A stretch of 64,000 nt of DNA. It comes from Moniliophthora roreri (Eukaryota; Basidiomycota; Agaricomycetes; Agaricales; Marasmiaceae). A program made the position numbers and the translations under genes. Where the stretch lies: assembly GCA_001466705.2 (NCBI GenBank), contig LATX02000189.1, positions 124,001 through 188,000 on the forward strand, given 5' to 3'. The notes beneath the pieces were generated by a model, which was not told the origin of the DNA, searched no databases, and saw only the letters and a list, made by a program, of their open reading frames with translations. Shown in pieces: positions 48,209-59,235 of this stretch. Position 1 is the stretch's first letter. Each line of letters opens with the position of its first letter.

Positions 48209-50624
48209 ATGATAGACAATACCTCCACCCAAGACGAGTTCCTAAGACGGACTGGTCAACTTCGCGAGTGTATGCTTCACCTTCCATGGCAATCATTCTT
48301 CTACCTGACCGCTCCTTCATACCTTCTCAGCTTCGCAAAAACTTGCTTTGGAGGCTACTGCTGATGTAGAGAAAGCCGAAAGCTCTTCACGCTCTGATTC
48401 GTCTACGGTCCAAGATGATTTAGGTTCTTCCCTCACGCTCAGTGAAACACGAATACAAGAGACTGTTATTAGCTGGAATGGTCCAGACGATCCCGAAAAT
48501 CCTCGCAATTGGGTTAATCGGAAACGTTGGAGTGTGACGCTGGTTGTCAGTCTATTCACCTTTATAAGGTCGGTGGTCAACCGTTATCAGTGAATTCTAC
48601 CCACGTCCTCACCGTAGTTCAGTCCCGTAGCGTCCTCTATATCTTCGCCTTCTCTTCCAGCAATATCAAAGGACCTCAATATTGTATCCGGATCGATACT
48701 GGAGAACATGTCTTTATCGATATTTGTCCTTGCATATGCGTTAGGTGTAAGTTTTTGTTGATGTTCATTTCTTGCCTCTGAATCTAACGCCTTGAGTAGC
48801 CTCTCATTTGGGGGCCCCTCTCAGAGCTTTTCGGCAGATTGATCATTCTACAAATATCAAATATATGGTTTTTGAGTAAGCGATTCATTCACAATCTCCA
48901 AATCAACCATGTCTAACTCTGCCCAGTTTTCAACACGCTATGTGGTTTCGCTCGTACTCCGACACAAATCATAGTCTTCCGCTTTCTCGCTGGTTTTGGT
49001 GGGGCCGCTCCTCAGTCTCTTGGTGGAGGCGTCGTGGGTGACCTCTGGTCTCCAGAAGAACGGGGGATGGCGATGGCTGTATGCTACACCTTTATGACTG
49101 ATGCTCATCTATCTGACAAGCTCGTTAGTTATACAGGAAAGTGAACCTCGGCTGTAATCCCACATCTCGCATCTTACACCTGGATTAGTTTAGCTCCCTT
49201 GGTTGGACCCTCAACTGGACCACTACGTAAGTTGTCGAGCAAGCGGCGCACGTCAGGTGACTTCCGATTACTGACCGACCAGCAGTAGGTGGGTGGATCG
49301 CCCTGAAAAGCCGTTGGCAATGGGTATTTTGGTGCGTCAGTATTGCCGATGCCATTTTGCAAGTCGCTGGTTTTGTGGGTGATATCACTCTGAATAAAAG
49401 TATCTTTCATCTCATGATCTTCTCCAGATTTTCCTTCGTGAAACGTATGCTCCGGAACTTCTCAAACGCAAGGCTCGTTTACTCCGTAAGGAGAGTGGCA
49501 AGCCAAATATACGCTCATGCTTCGAAGTTCCGGATCGTCATTGGACTACTGTCATGGGTTGCGGCATCACTAAACCACTCGTATTCTTGGGAACGGAGCC
49601 AATCGTGCAGGTTTTTGCGCTCTACATGGCGGTGCTTTATGGGGTCCTATACCTAAGCTTAACGAGTGAGCACTGTGTGGAACGACATTCTCTCCACAAC
49701 ATCTCAACGTTCTCAAGCATTCGTGAAGGTTTACACGGATCAATATGGTGAAAATTCTGGTGTAGCTGGCATGCATTACCTTGCCATCGCATTAGGATCT
49801 ACAGGTTCGTAGGCCGTTATCGCACCTCTGTTATTTCCGCATCTTACCTTGAATTCCAGTGGGTGGTCAAGTTGGAGCGAGAGTCTTGAATAAAATCTAC
49901 CGCGTCATGAAAGCGAAAAATAGTGGAGTGGGTACACCAGAAATGAGGTATGTTCATCATTCATCAAGGGCAAGAATCAAACCTTGATATCTCTTAATTC
50001 AGGTTACCACTCCTCATGGTCAGCGCTACAACCCTACCCATTGGTTTGCTAATCTACGGCTGGACAAGCAACGCGAGGGCCTTCTGGCTGGTTCCTGGTA
50101 AGTTTGATCACCCATTGCCCTGTTCCAGGGCTGACCCAGAACCACAGATTTGGGGGTTTTCATTTACTCGGTTGGGATTGGTAATTACACGTTTGATTTC
50201 CCTTTCTTCCATTCACACTGAGGTTCTTTTCTTGGGAGGTGGGAACTGGACGTGTGTACAGACCTATTTGGTACGGCTTTTCCCTGGCAATCGTATTCAA
50301 GTACCTTAGTGCTAAACGGTACAATGACGACAGGTGGATAACTATGCGCTCCATGCAGCAAGTGCTATTGCAGGAGTCTCCTCCTTCAGGGCGTTTGCTG
50401 GTTTCGGCTTCCCGCTTTTTGCCGACGGAATGTATAACAAGCTTGGTGACGGTAGGTGGCTCTCCGTCTTTCAGATCCTTGATACTCAGTCTCGATCACT
50501 ATCAGGCTGGGGAAATTCAATCTTGGCGCTGATATGTCTTGTCATCGGTTGCCCGTCTCCTTTCATCTTTTATCGGTATGGTCCTCAAATAAGAGCACGA
50601 AGTAAAGCAGCCGCAGTAGAGTAG
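48209..50624 (+). CDS. MFS transporter, drug:H+ antiporter (DHA1) type
   Basis: Plasma-membrane major facilitator with twelve predicted helices, of the group that exports toxins, drugs or own metabolites. The acidic Ser-rich N-terminus is followed by NGPDDPENPRNW and helix 1 (WSVTLVVSLFTF). After introns come SPVASS, ENMSLSIFVLAYALGPLIWGPLSELFGR (helix 2 and signature motif A), FLAGFGGAAPQSLGGGVVGDLW, VGPSTGPL, the LRETYAPELLKRKA loop, ALYMAVLYGVLYL, GMHYLAIALGSTVGGQVGA, and the last exons TYLVDNYALHAASAIAG and FRAFAGFGFPLFADGMYNKLG. Stop at 50622-50624. Several introns splice in frame, and no lesion was found. The first exon is uncertain: an ATG at 48209 fits, but its donor could not be fixed. 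Confidence 0.84.
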
Positions 50625-51627
50625 CAGAGGGCCGTGTCTCAACGATCGCTATGTCCCAATGTACTAAGACTAGAGAAGATGCTTATGCGGGCGGTTACAA
50701 TTTATTTCAAGATTGTGTCACAAGCGAAAGGGAACCTTTTTCAGAAACATTAGGACATCAATAAGACTCACGTCCAAGTTCTGCAGGTTCACATAACGAC
50801 GCCGCGGAGAATTACTCAGAGATGGGGCAGGTGAAAGTGTCGTACTAACTCATAACCGTGACGTAAACGCTTTGACGAGCTGCTTCTGCTTATGGTATCC
50901 CACGCTCCCCCACAACAGATTCGTCTGGCTTGAAGTTGCTGCTCAATCCGCGGCGTCCGTGTGAAGGTGTTTGAGAAAGCTTCCTGGGATGTACAACTTA
51001 TAGGGTCTTGATTCTGAGATTAGAAGTACTAACGAAGCTCTTCATCGTTTCAATCCCGAGGAGATCGTGTTTTTATCCTACAATGCTCCCTGAAGGACAA
51101 TCGAAGCCCGTACTTCTTCGTTTCACATAATAATAACATGAACTTGAAAAAAACCGCCGCAGACTCGTGGGATATCAAGCTTAGAGCCTGAGCTCCTAAA
51201 GGTGAATTCATTCAGGTGGCATTCCTCAAGCTTCTTCTGCAGCAATTATTCCTAACATATCTTCGAACTCGAACCCCTCATGAAATACGAACAAAGGTTC
51301 GTGACGAGTCTGAGGATGTATTATGAGCCACTTTTTACTGTGCTGCCAACTGGATTCAAGGCCGAGCATAAGGTTCTATTGTAATTTTAGCATGTAATTG
51401 AGCAGCTTGTACTTTGTGTATGTACTTCATGCATTCATGGCTCGGCTGACGCGGATAATGCTCTCTGTGTCGCCCTTCCGCGATTCCGCCGACCGAGTTC
51501 ACGACTGATCGACTCTCTTAGGGCTCACTCTCCCCTCTCCTACGACGCGCAAACAATCATGCTCGCGATCATGATGTCATCGAACAGATTTTGGTGCGAG
51601 TTACGCCCAGCTCTATAACCCCCTGCT
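50625..51627. other. 1-kb intergenic region
   Basis: No open frame with protein-like content, no repeat and no RNA gene was recognised between the MFS transporter and the DUF3632 gene. Confidence 0.45.
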
Positions 51628-52562
51628 ATGACTAGCCATTACTCCACCGAATATTATATCCAGATTCTCTACAAGCTTCTCCATGGATCACTCGATATGG
51701 ACTCGGCAATGACGCTGTTGACGGCTCCTACTCTCGATGCATTTTCTCACTCGGAGCAGTCGGAATCGGTGGAAGATAGCCTATGGATGTTATGGGCAGC
51801 ATTCAACCGGGTAGCGGGAGAGTCGCCCGCTTCAGATGAGGCGGCGCAGGGAAAACTGGTGGAGTGTTTAGCAGCTATCAAGAGACTACCTCCGGTCATG
51901 GTTATCAACGAAGGTGGTGAAAAAGAGCAGTACAGAAACTGGGGCGGGCGCGTTTGGGACGATTTACCGATTTTTGGGGCCAACATGAGAGAGGATTGGA
52001 ACTGTAAGTTATTGCTGGTTTCCACAATCATGTCCTGACATTCCATATCGCGATTGCAGGGTTTGATCCCCCAGAAACAGATCCCGAACGTAATCAGAAG
52101 CGCACACAATGGATAAACCTCAACGCCTTTGTCGCTCGGATCACGGACACCCATGTCATGGATTTCGAGCTGTACGCTATCTGGGCATTGCGCAGAGCAC
52201 TTGAAGAAAACGAATTCGCAGAGGTTGTCATTAACTCAGACTCGGAGACAACGTCATCATCGTCATTGGACGCCGACATCCCTGCGGCAGCACAGTGGAT
52301 CTTCATTGCAGGCTCCCTTATATACTCTAGCGAACGCGCTTGGATACTAGGTCCTGGAGAAGGAAACCCTGCCAGGGGCGGACCACTTCTTCAGAGTCCT
52401 GATACCCAAGGGTTTAGTAGGGAGAGGTGGCAATTTTGGAAGAATGGGTTTGCACAAGCAGGCAGATATACGGGGCTGAGACTGAACGAGAAGACGAAGA
52501 CAGTTGCCAGAAAGGCGTACGAGAGGATGGGAGAAATTGAGAGCGAAGGTCAGCCAGTATGA
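51628..52562 (+). CDS. DUF3632 family protein
   Basis: Small soluble protein of 292 residues from two exons, 51628-52003 and 52060-52562. The 56-bp intron joins EDWN to WFDPPETDP. It belongs to a fungal-only family (DUF3632) of unknown function. Typical features are the N-terminal helical part, the NWGGRVWDDLPIFG block, DPPETDP, the NLNAFVARIT helix, and the C-terminal GPGEGNPARGGPL with FSRERWQFWKNGFAQAGR. These proteins occur in many copies in mushroom genomes. No signal peptide or catalytic motif is visible. The ATG at 51628 is the first in the frame, with TGA at 52560-52562. Confidence 0.83.
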
Positions 52563-52749
52563 ATCAATAGAGCTTATTGTCGTTATGGATTACTTTGAAT
52601 ACATACTAATTTTCAACATCAACGATATCGAACATTTCTAAATACCTTACTCAATGCCTAAAACAAGCCTAGAAAATAAAATGCTTGTCCTGGTCTGGTT
52701 ATTGTCTGGTCATACAATACGAAGCAAGCAACTTTGCGCAATAGGGCTT

Positions 52750-53500
52750 CTAATCCGAGAATCCCGGCGCTAAACGGCGGAAGGTCACTAGTTCGCTGGT
52801 CTGGCCAGTACGTTTCGAGATGTCCATGCTTCGATTCTGGGCCTGTCAGGGGGTCTGTGGTAGTGGTAGCAGTACTTACATCCGATACTGTGACATTGGG
52901 TTCTTGATTATGCCCAGTGCTCGGAAATCGAAAACGAGGTCCGTTGGGAACATGATCGAGCTTTCCGAAGCTTGAATGGGTCAACTCCATGCCATCCATG
53001 CCTATGCGAGAGGTCTTCCCTGGAAGGGTTCGAGTAAACCCAAGAGGCACGCCCGTTGGCGCACGAATGTCATTACGTCCTGGTGGTATGTATTTTGGGC
53101 CAATTGCACCTTGTCGCTAGAAAAAGAGAGTTGGGCATTACAGAGAGACTCTAAACTCCACCGTTCATCTGCACGGCATTCAAGAGCTTGGGCTGCATTG
53201 ACAGTCAACAAGCGCAACGTTGGCAATTGCTTTTCGCCAAATGCATCTCCGCCTTAACTTTGAAACATTTGGACAATTCTTGGATCGTGGATGATATCAT
53301 CTCTTTGAGAGATGAACTTGTATCTGAGCGGTTTGTTTTTCTTGAGAGTTTTTACTGCATCAATGACAACTTGAGCTCGAACGTTTTCATCTCTCCTAGA
53401 TGCCTCAGTCCCACTGCGAGTCCCCCTCCGCAACCAATAGTAACGCGTCGACGTCTTGGCAATTTCTATCGGATAGCTCAGTTTTCATATTGCTTTTCGA
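52750..53500 (-). pseudogene. Unassigned minus-strand gene or relic with an internal stop
   Basis: Three coding-like segments follow each other on the minus strand. Segment 1 (about 53480-53257) reads TRYYWLRRGTRSG through VIDAVKTLKKNKPLRYKFI and ends at TAA 53254-53256. The same frame then continues with GGDAFGEKQLPTLRLLTVN. Segment 2 begins after an AG at about 53119 with RQGAIGPKYIPPGRNDIRAP and ends at a good donor (GTAAGT). Segment 3 (AQNRSMDISKRTGQTSEL) ends RLAPGFSD with stop TAG 52750-52752. The splice between 2 and 3 is clean. I could not join segment 1 to 2 without a frame change or passing the stop, so this may be a broken gene or an incomplete model. No family is recognised. Confidence 0.4.
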
Positions 53501-55385
53501 CGTCCTAGGATCAACTTGACGTTAATGGTGGTAGTGTCTCTAGCAGGTGGCAGGCAGCGAGAGAGGTTTTGGTGGTGGATCTTGGACGGATGGTAGGAAA
53601 AAAAATGCAGCGGAACTCTAAAGGGTTGAGGGTTGAAATTCAGGGTTACACCATCGAAGGTCGCCAGATTGCTTTCAAGGTAAAACAGGCATGTGGGTTT
53701 TCCCTTTTCCCTTTTTTTTTTTTTTCCCTTTTCTTCAAATAACTTTGCCTCTGGTGTGTCGACGATCATCCAGGAATCGCTGTATCATAGCCCAAAGCCA
53801 ATATACAGGCCAGCTGTGTCCGTATTTATGAGATCATGTAAAACTTCAAGTTGTGAGCGGGCGTAGTTGACCGAATGGAAAAACGAGAGCTGTACATTTC
53901 GGCTCTAATTCTTCCACAATGTTCCAGTTTCATTGGTCTAACCACAGCATCGGAGTGTGCGAAGCGCCTCTACTAGTATCTCCTGTTTTTTCCCCTGTTA
54001 CCGTCCCCGTCGCATCTGCGAAAACAGGGCTGTTTCCGCACGCCAGTTTGGCTGAATTCGCCGTTCTCAGCTCAACGCAGTCCGGATCCTCTCTATAGGG
54101 CTCCGAAGTGGTCGAAAAGAAGCTGTAGGACACCTAAAACCTCTTCGTCGATATGTAATTCGAACCGGAACCTGGAGTACTGATTTCCGTGCTTCACGAA
54201 ACCAAACGGAGCTACCCTTCAAGGCTTTCCCCCTGTGTGCTCCTATCGTTTGCAATCCCTGGGATATCTCTCTACCTCAATACCACAGTGCGCCGAGCCA
54301 TAAAAAAAGGGCCTGAGCCGAGTGACAATGTGGAGCTTGGAGCTTGGGCTCTTGGACGGCGGCTTGACCGATTTCTCAGCATTCGAAGACCTCCTCCTCG
54401 TTACGTTATTTTCAAGACGGTGATCACCTCTGCTTGTCACTGGTTGTGATACCCGCCGGTTGTCGGAGGCCAAAAAAAATAGCGTGAACGCAGTAGAAAT
54501 CATGAGGCGATTTTGAAGGCATAGTGATTAACTTGACAGCCAAGTTCTAGTCCGTTCTATCACCTCCGGTGCGAAGACACGCGAGTCGCGATCAGGACAC
54601 GATGATCCTCGAATCAAAGTTTTCAATTGCATCGGTCACCTTATCAGGGTCGCATGGGCGCGACAAACGACAAACGACAAGCGACGGGATGGACTTCTAG
54701 GCCGTGCTGATACCGGAGAAAACACACCTCGGCCATGGGAGACCGCGAAATGTCTGCAAGTTCCATTCGAGCGAAACACGGCCTGCAGATATATAGATCA
54801 ACAATCAATATCTAGAGACAATTGCTGAGAAATGAATCTGTAACATATCGGCCGTTGAGAAAGTCCTGGTTTGCCCTGCAATAGATGAACCTGCAAGCTT
54901 TACGAATTGGTTGGCTGCGCCAAAAATAACATCATCATCTTATTGCGGTATCGGCAAAAAGGATTCGGCTGAAAAAAGTCACCCGCGTACATGGAAGATC
55001 ATGCAGGTTGAATGTACACAAGCAGAGCAGAGACGTGGCGAATCGTTCACGTAGACTGAAGCGAAAGTCGAGCAATACTTGAATCACACAATCTGGGCTG
55101 GGCGAGGCAAGCCGGGGAGGGTCCGGAGACACCCGGCATTCACCAGGAACGGACCGGCGAGCAGTGTACATCTATTTGTGTGGCAGCGCGTGTGAACCAA
55201 GTTTCTTTTGACGACGTTCCCTATAACAGTTTTTCCTTCACCACCACTACCGAACTCTCCATCACCCACATTCCTTCTACCTTATTCCCTGGTTTTTTTT
55301 TCCTTGGAACCGCCAAGTGTCTCTATCCAGAGATCTTTCAATCCTTTAGATTTCCTCAATAATCTCGGTCACGACTTATTGAATC
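53501..55385. other. 1.9-kb region upstream of the oxidase array
   Basis: No supported gene. Present are the poly-T run at 53712-53725, a short tandem of the 7-mer ACGACAA type (about 54661-54685), and a pyrimidine-rich stretch (about 55225-55345) just before the oxidase start. The last is common upstream of well-expressed fungal genes. Frames such as 53930-54133 show no motif. Confidence 0.45.
53712..53725. repeat. 14-base poly-T run
   Basis: Fourteen consecutive thymines inside a longer CCCTTTT-rich pyrimidine stretch. On the minus strand this is an A run upstream of the unassigned gene at 52750-53500. It is a simple homopolymer with no further evidence of function. Confidence 0.7.
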
Positions 55386-57964
55386 ATGTTCACACCCTTA
55401 CCTTTGCTCGCCCTTGGGCTGGCAACAGCAACGACCTCAACTCTGGCGGCGACGGCAGGATCCTTTGCAGATGGGGGAAATACTCAAGTCAGTGCAATGA
55501 TGGTGAGTCCTCGCTCTTTACTGCGTTGCTACGGATCATTGGGGGGCTGACGTCAAGTGTTCCAACAGATGTTCGTCGGTAACGACGAAAAGGTCTACAT
55601 TATGGACAAGGCGGAAGGCAATGATGCACGAATCAATGGGCATCCAGCATGGGGTTCAGTATGGTATAGTCGGCGAGTTTCTCCATGGGCGAGCATTAGC
55701 TTACTTTTCCATAGGGATATCAATACCCACGAAGTTGAGCTCATGGACATCAAGACGAATGTTTTCTGTGCTTCCGGCATGCACTTGCCCAACGGTTCCT
55801 ATGCCACCTTTGGTGGTAATGGTGCTATTGGCCCTGGTGGAAACATCGGCTCCCAGAGAAACCCTTCAGGTGCTTCGGGCGCCTGGGATGCTACGTATCA
55901 AGACTTTGATGGTTCAAAGGCCATTCGTGTCGTCAATCCTTGTACATCCAAGGACAACTTTGATTCTCCTCAGTGCCAGTGGTTCGACGATCCTTCGGTA
56001 CTCTCTATGCAGAAGCAGAGATGGTACTCAGCAGCTGAACCTCTTGCCGACGGTAGTATTGTCCTCATTGGTGGCTTCGTCAACGGTGGTTACATCAACC
56101 GGAATTACCCCAACGATGATCCTGCCTATTCACACGGAGCGGCCGAACCAACCTACGAATTCTACCCCGCCAATGGCCGTCAGGCAGAAGTCATGCAGTT
56201 CATGATCAAAACCTCCGGTCTCAACTCCTACGCTCACACATACTTGATGCCGTCCGGCAAGATGTTCGTGCAAGCTAATATCTCGACCAGTAAGTTGCAC
56301 AATTCGCTGGTGAGCCCCTCGTACTAATGATTACAGTCCTTTGGGATCCTGCTACCAACACCGAGACTGAACTTCCCGATATGCCAGGAGGCATCGCTCG
56401 TGTTTATCCTGCATCAGGTGCCGTGGCCATGTTACCACTCACTCCCGCCAACAACTACAACCCCACTGTTCTTTTCTGTGGTGGTACCGACATGCCCGAT
56501 GAAGCTTGGGGTGATTACTCCTTCCCAAGGATCAATACATGGGACTATCCTGCATCCAGCGATTGCCACCGTATCACTCCTGAACCAGAGGATGGCTCCG
56601 CTCCTGAATATGTCAAGGATGACGACATGCTCGAAACCCGAACCATGGGACAGTTCATCATTCTTCCCACTGGCCAGCTCCTCGTCGTCAATGGCGGTCT
56701 CAACGGTACTGCAGGTTACTCGGAAGCCACTGGTCAAACTCGCCTGTACGGTGACATGCCTTACGGTATGTCGTTGGCTTCTGGGCCAGTTGGCACACCT
56801 GCTATCTATGACCCCAACGCTTCCCAAGGCAAGCGGTGGTCCAACTCTGGTCTCCAAAGCTCGAGCATCGCCCGTCTCTACCACTCTTCGGCTATCCTTC
56901 TTCCTGATGCGTCCGTTCTCATTGCCGGCTCCAACCCCAATGTCGATGTCAACAAAACCACCGTCTTCCCCACGGAGTACAGGTCTGAGATATTCTATCC
57001 TCCTTACTTCTCAGCAACAACTCGCCCTACCCCTTCCGGTATCCCCAACACCTTGTCGTATGGTGGTGATCCTTTTGATATCACTGTGCCGGCTAGTTCA
57101 TATTCCGGCTCAGCCAATACCGCAGCGGAAAACACACACGTTACTGTTGTCCGCCCAGGATGGACCACTCACGCAATGAATATGGGCCAGAGGTACCTCC
57201 AACTCAACAACACGTTCACTGTCAACAGTGATGGCTCTTTGACACTTCACACGGCTCAGATGCCTCCTAATGCCAATATCTTCCAACCTGGACCGGCATG
57301 GGTCTTCGTTGTTGTGAATGGTATTCCTTCCAAGGGAACCTATGTCATTGTTGGCAGCGGTAAGATGGAGACTCAGACCCTGTCTGCAGCGTCGGTTCTT
57401 CCGAATAGTGTTCGCCTTGACTCCGCGAAGGGTTCGGCAGATGGGTCAACAACTGGAAATGGATCTAATTCAAACAGTGCAGAGCAATCCAGCAAGGGCC
57501 AACTGATTGCCATCATTGTCGGCGCAGTTGTCGCCCTTGGTCTTATCGGTGCGGTTATTGGTATTTGTTTATCTCGGCGCCGTCGTGCTGCGAACCGTCG
57601 AGACCTGTCCACCTCGTCACCCTCGTATCCTATGAGCACAACTCCTGCCTCACCAGTGACCTCTGGAAATTATGGGCACGATGGTTATGGACATGGGCAA
57701 GGCTATGGCGGCGCCGGTGATGATCCCCGAGGGTTAAGAGGTTCTGACTCTTCTGTGTTTGTTCCTTTTAAGCAGGACTATAATTCAAGTCAACAATGGG
57801 GTGCTAGCAATGCAAATCTCGTGGACCATCAGCAATACGATGCTTATAGAGACAATGGAGTGCCACAATATCGTTCGAATGGGATGAGTATGGAGTTGGA
57901 CCCTTATGCAGCGGAATCGAGAATGAGTGCAAGTTCACCACATGGCGGGAGATCACGGTATTAG
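55386..57964 (+). CDS. Copper radical oxidase (glyoxal-oxidase type), membrane-anchored, intact
   Basis: Extracellular copper radical oxidase of 804 residues that should oxidise aldehydes or alcohols to acids or aldehydes while making H2O2, which feeds lignin peroxidases. Exons: 55386-55502, 55569-55663, 55715-56289, 56337-57964. A signal peptide (LLALGLATATTSTLAA) precedes the glyoxal oxidase N domain and a C-terminal DUF1929 domain. The active site is complete: Cys89 (NVFCASGM) and Tyr175 (QRWYSA) as the cross-linked pair, Tyr-His in RLYHSS, and His in TTHAMNMG. A Ser/Asn/Gly-rich stalk follows, then one membrane helix (IAIIVGAVVALGLIGAVIGI), RRRR, and a cytosolic Gly/Tyr-rich tail. It is the first of three tandem copies; Ustilago Glo1 is a known membrane-bound relative. 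Substrate preference cannot be read. Confidence 0.92.
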
Positions 57965-59235
57965 TTTCAGGACGCCCATTTTTTTCTTTCTTCCTAATTA
58001 CTCGCATGGGACTAGTATGGACCATTTTTTGACATTTCACGTTCTTATTCATGACGTTGATTATAATATCGTCTTCAGCAATTATTCTTGTTTGTTGTTC
58101 CCTCGGGTCGCTCCTGCTTGATTTACAATTGCCGTGTCCTCCATCACGATTAACCAACGCCTTGGACAGAAAATTTTGTACATCGTTGATTTTGTACTCT
58201 TTTCTTCCGTGTTTGCCTTACTCAGGCCTTACTCCGTATATCTCCCGGCCATTCGACCCCGTCTCTCGTGCATGCTGGATCCGCGTTGCGAACACCCATA
58301 CGTTGACTTGAATCCATGGTCCTGGCTCCCATCTACACACCCCCATAGCTTTATCCCCATTAGCCCCTGCATCTGCATCAATGAACCATCACCTATCCTA
58401 TCACCCCATTCAGCATCACACAGCATGTTAGGTTTCTACTATACACACGCTATTCAATTACAGGCAAGCGGACTTGATAGCGCAGTGCAATTTTGCGGCT
58501 CTCAACGCAGACCTCTTCACTTCTGTTCAAGGATAGTGTTCCCATGTAGATTGGTATATAGAGAAAATGCAAGCAGGACTACATTTCACGAGATGAATCT
58601 TGCTCATGAACAGCGGCATGTTCTGGCTCTGATGTCGACGCCCATGATCGGCGCGCTGACAGTGCGCCCATCTTGATCCTCGACCATGGAAGTCTGGACT
58701 GTCATCGATAATCCATACTCGACAGATGCCATTTCATGATGTACGATATTCTGTGTTCAAACCGAATTACGATGAAGACACCCATCGTGCTATTTCATAA
58801 TGGTGGAATTCTAGCTCAGGCTTGTTGGTCGTGGGATGTTGTGACATCAAGTAACAACGATCAAGAGCGCTCACTCTATCACATCTACCTAGAATAACTC
58901 AGAATAACTCGTCAACATTCTATTTGTCGTTCAAGCACAAGTTCAACGGTAGCTTTTGGATGTATCTATCGCCGCATGACCAGTCCTCTAACAGAACAAA
59001 CGATACCAGACCTGATGAGAAGATCAAGGTTCGACGAAGCTCAGCATCCGCTAACTATCATATAGAACATAGAGGCGTGATGGAGTCCATCCTGAGTCTC
59101 CCCTTCTGGCCCTTCGACGCACAACGAATCGCTGGCATCACCATCTTCAAGATTATCCGTTCTTTCTCCCAGCCCAGTCCTTTCGCGTCTTTCGTTCCAT
59201 ATTGGCTTCACAAATTACTGTACTCCCTTTATGAT
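57965..59235. other. 1.3-kb spacer between oxidase copies 1 and 2
   Basis: A 180-codon open frame (58134-58676, plus) and a short minus frame have no motif, and the composition looks random. The direct repeat AGAATAACTC occurs twice in a row near 58891-58910. I see no other feature. Confidence 0.45.

Noticed and set aside
53930..54133. 67-codon minus frame rich in Thr/Gly
   Set aside because: Too short and without context; treated as chance.
58134..58676. 180-codon open frame downstream of oxidase copy 1
   Set aside because: No motif, random-looking composition, and overlapping 3' flanking DNA. A chance frame is more likely.
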